Assembly: GCF_000718165.1 (NCBI RefSeq)
Contig: NZ_JOEY01000080.1
Coordinates: 1-30,241 of the forward strand
Length of the DNA stretch: 30,241 bases
DNA from: Streptomyces fulvoviolaceus
Lineage (GTDB): Bacteria; Actinomycetota; Actinomycetes; Streptomycetales; Streptomycetaceae
Direction: 5' to 3'
Below the pieces are notes generated by a model that saw only the letters and a list, made by a program, of their open reading frames with translations, was not told the origin of the DNA and searched no databases. Each line of letters begins with the position of its first letter. Within the stretch, counting starts at the first letter, position 1. Positions 1 through 6,979 of the stretch are shown piece by piece. Position numbers and translations under genes: made by a program.

Positions 1-94
1 CCCGGTTTCCCTGCCGGTCGGCACCATCACTGTCGAGGACCCGATCGTCACCAACTGGCACACCGACGCGGCGGACGCCGTTCCCTTCAGCTGA
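1..94 (+). CDS. C-terminal end of an unidentified protein (partial)
   Basis: The window opens inside a reading frame that ends with TGA at 92-94. The 30 visible residues read PVSLPVGTITVEDP and finish with HTDAADAVPFS. Codon third positions are almost all G or C, as expected for coding DNA in this genome. The fragment is too short to assign a family and no function is proposed. A small perfect hairpin at 132-146 follows and probably ends its transcript. Confidence 0.6.
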   Translation, partial: PVSLPVGTITVEDPIVTNWHTDAADAVPFS

Positions 95-131
95 ACGGAC
101 CCGCAGCGCGGCGAGGCGAAGGTCGCGATCC

Positions 132-146
132 CACCCGGTACGGGTG
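132..146 (+). terminator. Small GC-rich hairpin after the partial gene
   Basis: CACCCG and CGGGTG form a perfect 6-bp stem with a GTA loop, 37 bases after the stop of the partial gene. No T-run follows, which is usual for Streptomyces terminators. The rest of 95-273 shows no other clear structure and should hold the promoter of the next gene. Confidence 0.4.
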
Positions 147-273
147 ATAACTGACTGCTCGGGACCATTCCCGCCACACCCCACATACCACTCCACCCCC
201 TGAACCGACCGTTCCCGTTCGATTACAGTTCTGAGCTGTCGTATGTAACGGGTGGTGCCACAGGGAGGTCTTG

Positions 274-1401
274 GTGGGTGCGGCAGCCGGGGCCGTCTGG
301 GGGCGTGCCGAGCAGCAGGATTTTCGGAGCAGGGTGCGCGGGACGCTGCTCGGTGCGGCCGTCGGGGACGCGCTGGGGACGCCCGTCGACGGGCTCGGGC
401 TCGACGAGATCCGGGAGGAGTACGGCGCCGAGGGGCTCGTCGATCTCGGGTTCGGGTACGGGCGGCGCGGGGCCGTGAGTCATCTCACGCAGCTCACCCT
501 CTTCACCGTGGACGGGCTCATACGTGCCCAGGTGCGACGGGACACGGGGGCCTGGCATCCGCCGACCGATCTGCACCGGGCGTATCTGCGGTGGGCCGCC
601 ACCCAGCGGGACTGGGGGCCCGACGAGCGGCGCAAGGATGACGGGTGGCTGGCGCGGGAGGAGTGGCTCTACGCCCGGCGTGATCCCGCCCGGTCCCTGC
701 TGCTGGGGTTCGGGGACGAGACCATGGGGACCTTGGACGCGCCCAAGAATCCCACCGAGCTCGGGCCCGAGGCCACCGCCCGTTCCGCGCCCTTCGGGCT
801 GCTGGTCGGCTGGGAGCCGCAGCTGGTCGTCCAGCTCGCGGTGGAGTGCGCGGCGCAGACCCACGGGCATCCCGTCGCCTACCTGTCGGCGGGCGCGTAC
901 GCCGTCATCGTGCACGCGCTGGCCCTCGGCGAGAGCCTGGACGGGGCCGTACAGCGGGCCCTCGCCCTGCTCGCCGCCCGGCCCGGGCACGAGCCCGTGT
1001 CGGACGCGTTGCAGCACGCCCTGGGTGCCGTCCGGCAGGGGATGCCCACCCCGGCGAGGGTGGAGGAGCTGGCGGCGGACGGCTCGGCCGACGGACTGCT
1101 GGCCGCCGCCGTGTACTGCGCCCTGGTGGGGGAGGACGTACGGCACGGTCTGTGCCTCGCCGTGAACCACGACGGCCCCTCCGCCGCAGCCGGCGCCCTC
1201 ACCGGCGGTCTCCTCGGCGCCCTGCACGGCGAAACGGCCCTCCCGCCGGCCTGGCTGGCCGAACTGGAGGGCCGTCCCACGCTGCTGGAGCTCGCGGACG
1301 ACTTCGCCATGGAGATGACCCAGGGGCCCGCCCTGCATGGTCCGGCGGGGTCCTCTCCCGGGTGGCTTGCGAGATACCCGAGGGGCCAGGTTCTGGCCTA
1401 G
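274..1401 (+). CDS. ADP-ribosylglycohydrolase-fold protein lacking metal ligands
   Basis: A 375-residue protein with the all-helical ADP-ribosylglycohydrolase (DraG/ARH) fold. The N-terminal GAAVGDALG motif (about residues 27-35), the following TLFT.DGLIRA helix and the C-terminal helix rich in Gly and Ala are typical of the family. Active members bind two Mg ions through an N-terminal DDT and a C-terminal DxD(S/T). Here the first site reads HLT (residues 70-72) and the second DGPS (300-303), so three of the key aspartates are absent. I infer a non-catalytic binding protein or an altered chemistry. The start is GTG 274, five bases after GGGAGG (263-268); TTG 271 is in frame but too close. The gene converges on the symporter with 19 bases between stops. 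Confidence 0.85.
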   Translation: MGAAAGAVWGRAEQQDFRSRVRGTLLGAAVGDALGTPVDGLGLDEIREEYGAEGLVDLGFGYGRRGAVSHLTQLTLFTVDGLIRAQVRRDTGAWHPPTDLHRAYLRWAATQRDWGPDERRKDDGWLAREEWLYARRDPARSLLLGFGDETMGTLDAPKNPTELGPEATARSAPFGLLVGWEPQLVVQLAVECAAQTHGHPVAYLSAGAYAVIVHALALGESLDGAVQRALALLAARPGHEPVSDALQHALGAVRQGMPTPARVEELAADGSADGLLAAAVYCALVGEDVRHGLCLAVNHDGPSAAAGALTGGLLGALHGETALPPAWLAELEGRPTLLELADDFAMEMTQGPALHGPAGSSPGWLARYPRGQVLA

Positions 1402-1420
1402 CCCCTCGCCGACCTGATAC

Positions 1421-2998
1421 CTAGTCCTTCACCCGCGTCACCACCGCCCGGTCCTCCGGCCCGTCCGCCGGAGCCGGGATCGCGGCTGCCGCCGAGTCGT
1501 CCCCGTCCGTGTTGATCACCTCGATGATCGCGAGGCGCTCCGGAGTGTCCTCCGGCTTGAGGAAGCCGATCAGGATGTAGAGCACCAGGGAGACGGCCAG
1601 CGGGATGGAGACCTGGTACTGGAGCGGGACACCGCCCTCGACGTTCCAGCTGATCGGGTAGTTGACCAGCCAGAAGGCGAGCAGGCCCATCGACCAGCTG
1701 GTGAGCGCGGCCGTGGGGCCGGAGCGGCGGAACGGGCGGAGCAGGCCGAGCATCATCGGGATGGCCATCGGGCCCATGAGTCCGGCCACCCACCTGATCA
1801 CCACCGTGATGATGTCCTTGAAGGTGGGGGAGTTGACCTGTGTCGCCGCCGCCATGGACAGGCCCAGGAAGACGACCGTCGTGATCCGGGCGACCCGCAG
1901 ACCCTGTCCCTCGCTCCACGCCCGCGCCCTGCGCCACACCACCGGTGCGCAGTCCCGGGTGAAGACCGCCGCGATCGCGTTGGCGTCGGAGGAGCACATG
2001 GCCATGGTGTGCGAGAAGAAGCCGACGATGACCAGGCCCAACAGGCCGTGCGGCAGGAGCTGTTCGGTCATCAGGCCGTAGGAGTCGGAACCGTCCGGCT
2101 TCTGCGACTCGACCAGCAGCGGCGACATCCACATGGGGAAGAAGAGGACCACCGGCCACACCAGCCACAGGATCGCCGACAGGCGTGCGGAGCGCTCGGC
2201 CTCGTGCGCGTTCGCCGTGGCCATGTAGCGCTGGGCCTGGTTGAGCATGCCGCCGTTGTACTCGAAGAGCTTGATGAAGAGGAAGGCCAGAAGGAAGACG
2301 GTTCCGTACGGTCCGACCAGCGGTTCGCCGTGGCCCTGGAGCTCCGGCTCGTCCCAGGCGCCGAAGAACCCGATGCCCTTGTCGTTCAGCTTCAGGACCA
2401 CCGCCACGAACATCGCGACACCGGCGAGGAGTTGGATGACGAACTGGCCGAGCTCGGTCAGCGCGTCCGCCCACAGGCCGCCGATCGTGCAGTAGATCGC
2501 CGTGATGCCGCCGGTGATGAGGATGCCCTGGTTCAGGGAGATCCCGGTGAAGACCGACAACAGGGTCGCGATCGCCGCCCACTTGGCGCCCACGTCCACG
2601 ATCTTCAGCAACATGCCGGACCAGGCCAGCGCCTGCTGGGTCTTCAGGTCGTAGCGGTTCTTCAGGTATTCGAGTGGGGAGGCGACGTGGAGTCGCGAGC
2701 GCAGTCGGTTGATGCGTGGCGCGAACAGCTTCGAACCGATCGCGATACCGAGGGCGATGGGGAAAGACCACGTCACGAAGGAGGTGACGCCGTAGGTGTA
2801 GGCGATACCGGCGTAGCCGGTGAACATCACCGCGCTGTAGCCCGACATGTGGTGCGAGATGCCCGAGAGCCACCACGGCATCTTCCCGCCGGCGGTGAAG
2901 AAGTCGCTGACGTTGTCCACGCGCTTGTGCGACCAGATGCCGATCGCGACCATCACGCCGAAGTAGCCGATGAGCACGGCCCAGTCGAGACCGTTCAT
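1421..2998 (-). CDS. Sodium:solute symporter (SSS family)
   Basis: A 525-residue integral membrane protein of the sodium:solute symporter family, with about 13 hydrophobic segments. The first helix (NGLDWAVLIGYFGVMVAIG) is followed by a region containing GKMPWWLSGIS and SGYSAVMFTGYAG, the conserved SSS core. It should import a small organic solute with Na+ across the cytoplasmic membrane; the substrate cannot be read from the sequence. The C-terminal 35 residues are polar and rich in Asp and Ala, probably a cytoplasmic tail. The start is ATG 2998 because GGGAGG lies six bases upstream; in-frame codons further upstream lack this. It is transcribed alone, with a candidate promoter at 3085-3113. 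Confidence 0.9.
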   Translation of the reverse strand: MNGLDWAVLIGYFGVMVAIGIWSHKRVDNVSDFFTAGGKMPWWLSGISHHMSGYSAVMFTGYAGIAYTYGVTSFVTWSFPIALGIAIGSKLFAPRINRLRSRLHVASPLEYLKNRYDLKTQQALAWSGMLLKIVDVGAKWAAIATLLSVFTGISLNQGILITGGITAIYCTIGGLWADALTELGQFVIQLLAGVAMFVAVVLKLNDKGIGFFGAWDEPELQGHGEPLVGPYGTVFLLAFLFIKLFEYNGGMLNQAQRYMATANAHEAERSARLSAILWLVWPVVLFFPMWMSPLLVESQKPDGSDSYGLMTEQLLPHGLLGLVIVGFFSHTMAMCSSDANAIAAVFTRDCAPVVWRRARAWSEGQGLRVARITTVVFLGLSMAAATQVNSPTFKDIITVVIRWVAGLMGPMAIPMMLGLLRPFRRSGPTAALTSWSMGLLAFWLVNYPISWNVEGGVPLQYQVSIPLAVSLVLYILIGFLKPEDTPERLAIIEVINTDGDDSAAAAIPAPADGPEDRAVVTRVKD

Positions 2999-3084
2999 GT
3001 GCGCCCTCCCAGGGTTCAGCCCGGCGCTCATCGTGGGCGCTGTCGCGTGGACACGACAAGTAAGCGTCGGGTCAAAGGGAGGTA

Positions 3085-3117
3085 AAAGTATTCGTGATGA
3101 TGGCCTTCGTTCACCTA
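3085..3117 (-). promoter_or_regulatory. Candidate promoter of the symporter with TAGGTGAAC motif
   Basis: On the minus strand TGAACG (3113-3108) and TACTTT (3090-3085) are 17 bases apart, a reasonable -35/-10 pair about 87 bases upstream of the symporter start. The -35 overlaps TAGGTGAAC (3117-3109), a 9-mer seen again twice at 24375-24427. The upstream interval 2999-3124 holds nothing else notable. Confidence 0.4.
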
Positions 3118-3124
3118 CATGAAC

Positions 3125-3910
3125 TCATCGCATCAGCTCCCCCGCGTTGACCAGCAACGACTGTCCAGTGATCGCCCGCGCCCGGTCCGACGCCAGGAAC
3201 GCCGCCGCGTCCGCCACGTCCCCGTCGGACGCCAGGTCCGGCAATGCCATCCGCTCCGTCAGCCGCCCCAGCACCTCCGCCTCCGGCACCCCCTCCGTCT
3301 GCGCCGTGAACTGGACGTACGCCCGCACCGGCGGCCCCCACATCCAGCCCGGCAGTACCGTGTTGACCCGGATCCGGTGCGGCCCGAGCTCCCGGGCGAG
3401 GGAGTACATCGCGCTGGTCAGCGCCCCCTTCGAGGCGGCGTACGCGGCCTGCCGTACCTGGGAAGGGGCGGCCACGGACGACTGCGTCCCGATGAAGACG
3501 ACCGACCCGCCGCTCGCCTTCAGTCCCGGCAGGCATGCCCGAGTCATCCTCAGCGACCCGAGCAGGTTCACGTCGATGACCGACTGCCAGGTCGCGAAGT
3601 CGGCGTCCTCCAGCCCGCCGAAGTAGCTGTCCCACGCGGCCACATGGACGACGGCGTCGAGCCGCCCGAACCGCTCCTGAGCCAGCGCGGCCAGCGCCTC
3701 GCACTGCCCCTCGTCGGTGATGTCGGTCGCCCGGTACGCCGTGTGCGCCCCGTCCGGATCGATCTCGGCCGCGCTCTTCGCGAGGTTCGCCTCGGTGCGC
3801 GCGCCGAGGACGGCATCGCCCCCGTCCCGTACGACGGCCGCCGCGACCTGATGACCGAGTCCGGCGCCGACTCCCGACACGATGACGGTCTTGCCTGCGA
3901 GCAGTGACAT
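3125..3910 (-). CDS. Short-chain dehydrogenase/reductase (SDR)
   Basis: A 261-residue classical SDR, a soluble NAD(P)-dependent oxidoreductase with a Rossmann fold. The cofactor loop is SGVGAGLG (residues 12-19), and DIT at about 63-65 fits the adenine-binding loop. The usual NNAG is replaced by HVAA (89-92). The catalytic set is N115, S144, Y157 and K161 (YAASK). It ends with the usual GQSLLVNAGEL. The natural substrate is unknown. The start at 3910 is preceded by GGGAGG. It is divergent from the EthD-like gene at 3987, and a perfect inverted repeat at 3938-3954 lies between them, so the two are probably co-regulated and act in one catabolic route. Confidence 0.9.
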   Translation of the reverse strand: MSLLAGKTVIVSGVGAGLGHQVAAAVVRDGGDAVLGARTEANLAKSAAEIDPDGAHTAYRATDITDEGQCEALAALAQERFGRLDAVVHVAAWDSYFGGLEDADFATWQSVIDVNLLGSLRMTRACLPGLKASGGSVVFIGTQSSVAAPSQVRQAAYAASKGALTSAMYSLARELGPHRIRVNTVLPGWMWGPPVRAYVQFTAQTEGVPEAEVLGRLTERMALPDLASDGDVADAAAFLASDRARAITGQSLLVNAGELMR

Positions 3911-3937
3911 CGGCGACCTCCCGGCTCTGGCGCAATA

Positions 3938-3954
3938 TCTGACGGGGCGTCAGA
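3938..3954. promoter_or_regulatory. Operator-like perfect inverted repeat in a divergent promoter
   Basis: TCTGACG and CGTCAGA flank a GGG centre, a perfect 17-bp dyad in the 76-base gap between two divergent starts. Its size and position are those of a TetR-family operator. No TetR gene is present in the window, so the regulator would be encoded elsewhere. Confidence 0.65.
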
Positions 3955-3986
3955 GTATGGGCGAGCCGCCGAGAAAGGGGAAGGGT

Positions 3987-4838
3987 ATGAGTGAGGACAC
4001 CCGCAGCGACACCCACAGCGAGACGTACGCCGAACTGGCCGCCGTAGGACCGTACGGAGTCCGCCCCGGACACGCCCTGATCACCATGGTCGAACCGCGC
4101 CCGGGCCACGAGTACGCCTACAACCGCTGGTACGAGGACGACCACTTCTACGCCGGCGCGATGGCCATGCCCTGGATGTCCGCCGGCCGCCGCTGGGTCG
4201 CCACCCGCGACCTCCAACTCCTGCGCCTGCCCGAGAAGTCGGCGGTCGCCCAACCCGTCACCGCCGGCTGCTACCTCACCACCTACTGGGTCACCGACGG
4301 CCGCTACGACGACCACATGAAGTGGACCGTCGCCATCAACAAGCGGCTGAACCGGGATGGGCGTGTGTACCGCGACCGGACCCATGTCTTCACGGCATTC
4401 CAGGACCACGAGGCGACGGTCTACCGGGACGGAGCGGCGGGGCCGAGGGACTTCCACGCCCTCGACCATCCGTATGCGGGGCTGGTGTTGGAGGTCGTCG
4501 ACGCCGAATCGCCGGAGCAGCGGGCGGAGTTGCTGGAGTGGCTGGTCTCCCGTCATCTGCCGAAGCGGGTGGCGGGTTCCCCGGCGGCGATGGTGACGGT
4601 CTTCCGGCCGACGCCGCTTCCCGGCGACCGCATGACATACGTGAAGCAGGTGGAGGGCGTCGACACCCGGCTCACGCTTCTGTGGTTCCTGGAGGCGGAT
4701 CCGCGGGAGTGCTGGGACCCATATTTCACGGGGCTGGATGCGGCGGTCACGGAGGCGGGCCTGGGCAGGGTCGAGCTACTGGCGCCCTTCGTCCCGACAA
4801 TCCCGGGCACGGACAAATACGTGGACCAGCTGCGCTGA
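3987..4838 (+). CDS. EthD-like / dimeric alpha-beta barrel hypothetical protein
   Basis: A 283-residue soluble protein. The segment HALITMVEPRPGHE followed by YNRWYEDDHFYAG looks like the first strand and helix of a ferredoxin-like dimeric alpha-beta barrel (EthD type), and a second similar strand begins near VLEVVDAESPEQ, so it may be an internal pseudo-dimer. Related proteins often sit beside SDR enzymes in catabolic clusters and may bind or isomerise an intermediate; no catalytic residues can be named. ATG 3987 was chosen because a purine-rich stretch (GAAAGGGGAAGGG) lies directly upstream and coding bias begins there. It shares its control region with the SDR at 3125-3910. Confidence 0.65.
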   Translation: MSEDTRSDTHSETYAELAAVGPYGVRPGHALITMVEPRPGHEYAYNRWYEDDHFYAGAMAMPWMSAGRRWVATRDLQLLRLPEKSAVAQPVTAGCYLTTYWVTDGRYDDHMKWTVAINKRLNRDGRVYRDRTHVFTAFQDHEATVYRDGAAGPRDFHALDHPYAGLVLEVVDAESPEQRAELLEWLVSRHLPKRVAGSPAAMVTVFRPTPLPGDRMTYVKQVEGVDTRLTLLWFLEADPRECWDPYFTGLDAAVTEAGLGRVELLAPFVPTIPGTDKYVDQLR

Positions 4839-4841
4839 CCT

Positions 4842-4911
4842 AAAGGGGCGCGGGGCTGTGTCATTAGCGGCTCCGCCGCGTGGGCGCGACCAGCCACGAC
4901 GGCGCCGCAGA
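4842..4911. repeat. Dispersed Streptomyces intergenic repeat, copy 1
   Basis: The 80-base gap between two convergent genes starts with AAAGGGGCGCGGGG and ends with GGGCGCGACCAGCCACGACG and CCGCAG. From memory these are the two ends of a widespread Streptomyces intergenic repeat. The middle differs and carries a small hairpin, GCGGC-TCC-GCCGC. A relative is found at 12471-12540, also between convergent genes. It probably acts as a two-way terminator. Confidence 0.55.
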
Positions 4912-4918
4912 CAAACGA

Positions 4919-6784
4919 CTACTTCAACTCATCCGGACAAGGCGTCCCACGAGGCACTGTGTAGGGCGCCGCCAGCCGATACTCACCCGCCCGCGGAGCG
5001 ACAAGCATCGTCCACTTGTCCCCGTCCGCATCCTCCTCCGTCTCCATCAGGCACCCGTTGACGTTGTCGTACGTCTTCGGCTCCCCGTCGGCCCGGTTCT
5101 TCGACGCCTCCGTCTCCTGTGGAGCCTTCAGCTTCTTGCCTTCGGCGTCGACGATCGAGAGCCACGGCGAGTACGGGATGCGGATGAGGATGCGCCCGGC
5201 CTTCTTGACCTGCATGGTCATCTCGCCCTGCGCGGCGCGCTCGACCACGGCGTTCGGCGAGGCCATCGGCGCCGGGTCCGTCACCTGGAACAGCTGCCAG
5301 TTGGCGTCGCCCCAGATCTGCTTCAGATACGGCATCCCGCGCTGTACGAGTTCCCGCTCGCGTTCGCCACCGTCACCGTCCGGTTCGTCCTTGGGGACGA
5401 CGACGAAGTGGACGGCCCAGCGCTGCAACCACTCGTGGTAGTTCGCGGAGTTGAGGGTGTCGTCGTAGAAGAGGGGGTTGCGCTCCATGTCGGCCTGGCG
5501 GTTCCAGCCGCGGGCCAGGTTGACGTACGGCGCGAGGGCGGAGGCCTCGCGGTGGGAGCGGGCCGGTACGACCTCCACGCGGCCCTTCTCGGCGCCGACT
5601 TCCTGGAGTTCGTTGACGAGCGGCGCCAGCTCGCGCGCCCAGGACGCCGTCGGGGTCGTATGGACGACGTCGTCGACGGACTTGAAGCCGATCCAGCCGG
5701 TGAAGCCGATGAAGGCCACGACGATCGTGTACCACTTGCGCGAGCGCGGCACCGCGAACGGCAGCGCGGCCGCCAGGGCCACCCCCGCGAACAGCATCGG
5801 CAGCCGCGAGATGTTGGAGCCGATCTGGGAGCTGACCAGCCAGACCAGGACGACGGCGAGGCTGTACACCCCGGCCGTGATCCGGACCGTCGTCCACTCC
5901 TTGGGGACCAGGAAGAGCACGAGCAGGCCGGACGCCAGCGGCAGGACCACCGAGCCGATCGACATCGGCTGGGTGCCGGAGAACGGGAACAGCCAGGCGG
6001 ACACGGCGACGACGGCCGAGGGTGCGATGCCCAGCGCCCAGGCGCCCGGGCGCCGTTTCTGGAGGAAGAGCGCCGCCGCCACCAGGCCCACGAACAGGCC
6101 CGCCACGGGGGAGGCCATCGTCGCGAGTGCGGCGAGCGGGGCCGCGCACAGGGCCTTGGCCCAGCGTTTGTAGCGCCAGCGGTACGGCCAGCAGAAGACG
6201 ACGGCGACCGCGCCCAGCGCGAACACCGTGCCGAGACCGAAGGTCACGCGGCCCGAGGCCGCGTTGCAGAGGAACGCGAAGACGCCCGCGAGCGAGGCCC
6301 ACAGAGGGTTCTTCACGGACCGGCTGCGGATGAGGATCATCGTCAGCAGCCCGGCCGAGATCGTCCCCGCGATCATCATCGTCGTACGGACGCCGAGTAC
6401 CGACATCAGATACGGCGACACCGCGCTGTACGACACCGGGTGCATGCCGCCGTACCAGGCCAGGTTGTACGCCGAGTCGGGATGCCGGCCGACGAACTCG
6501 GCCCACGCGTCCTGTGCCGCGAGGTCGCCACCGCTGTTCGCGAACGTGAAGAACCAGACGACGTGCAGGACGCCGGAGAGTGCGGTGAGGGAGAGGACGG
6601 GGTGCCGCAGGAGGTGCTCGCGGAGGGCGAGGAAAGCGGCCTCCGCCTTGACGAGTGCCGGTCTGCGCGCCGTGTCGGGCGCCTTCTCGCGGTCCTTCGG
6701 GTCAGGTGCGGGCAGGCGTATTCGCGGGCCGGTTCCCGGGCCCGGATCGGTCTCGTCGGCGCGTGTCGGCTCCGCTGTGGCCAC
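4919..6784 (-). CDS. Polytopic membrane protein, GT-C glycosyltransferase-like
   Basis: A 621-residue membrane protein. Residues 1-60 are polar and cytoplasmic. About ten or eleven hydrophobic helices follow between roughly 61 and 390, then a soluble domain of about 230 residues, probably extracellular. The first outer loop contains GGDLAAQDAW, acidic residues placed as in GT-C glycosyltransferases that use lipid-linked sugars. The C-terminal domain contains WLSIVDAEGKKL and ends RGTPCPDELK, with two cysteines (NGCLME and TPCPDE) that could pair outside the cell. Related proteins are sometimes labelled MFS transporters, which the topology does not support. The start is GTG 6784, nine bases after GGGGAG. 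It lies downstream of the DD-carboxypeptidase but behind a strong terminator, so it is probably transcribed on its own. An envelope-sugar role is an inference. Confidence 0.65.
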   Translation of the reverse strand: MATAEPTRADETDPGPGTGPRIRLPAPDPKDREKAPDTARRPALVKAEAAFLALREHLLRHPVLSLTALSGVLHVVWFFTFANSGGDLAAQDAWAEFVGRHPDSAYNLAWYGGMHPVSYSAVSPYLMSVLGVRTTMMIAGTISAGLLTMILIRSRSVKNPLWASLAGVFAFLCNAASGRVTFGLGTVFALGAVAVVFCWPYRWRYKRWAKALCAAPLAALATMASPVAGLFVGLVAAALFLQKRRPGAWALGIAPSAVVAVSAWLFPFSGTQPMSIGSVVLPLASGLLVLFLVPKEWTTVRITAGVYSLAVVLVWLVSSQIGSNISRLPMLFAGVALAAALPFAVPRSRKWYTIVVAFIGFTGWIGFKSVDDVVHTTPTASWARELAPLVNELQEVGAEKGRVEVVPARSHREASALAPYVNLARGWNRQADMERNPLFYDDTLNSANYHEWLQRWAVHFVVVPKDEPDGDGGERERELVQRGMPYLKQIWGDANWQLFQVTDPAPMASPNAVVERAAQGEMTMQVKKAGRILIRIPYSPWLSIVDAEGKKLKAPQETEASKNRADGEPKTYDNVNGCLMETEEDADGDKWTMLVAPRAGEYRLAAPYTVPRGTPCPDELK

Positions 6785-6920
6785 CTGAAGGCACTCCCCG
6801 TGGTGTCCCGTCTTCTGTTCTCGGCCGGGTTCCGTTCCCCGTGCGTTGTCGGCCGCGTCCTCGTGGGTTCAGCGACCACGTCCCGTGAGCGGCGACCTGC
6901 CCTGATTCGTGACGCTAGCA

Positions 6921-6966
6921 CGCACCCCGCCGACCGGAACCCGGTGGTTACGGCCGACGGGGTGCG
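6921..6966 (-). terminator. Strong terminator after the DD-carboxypeptidase
   Basis: Arms 6921-6936 and 6951-6966 form a 16-bp stem with a 14-base loop. As minus-strand RNA all 16 positions pair, two as G-U wobbles; as plus-strand RNA the same positions are A-C mismatches. The structure is therefore selected on the minus strand, 14 bases after the carboxypeptidase stop. The rest of 6785-6920 should hold the promoter of the membrane protein gene. Confidence 0.75.
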
Positions 6967-6979
6967 AGGGGCTCTGCTA

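Noticed and set aside
215..226. GTTCGATTAC resembling a tRNA T-loop
   Set aside because: No flanking stems or acceptor arm can be drawn; it lies in the promoter gap before the hydrolase-like gene.
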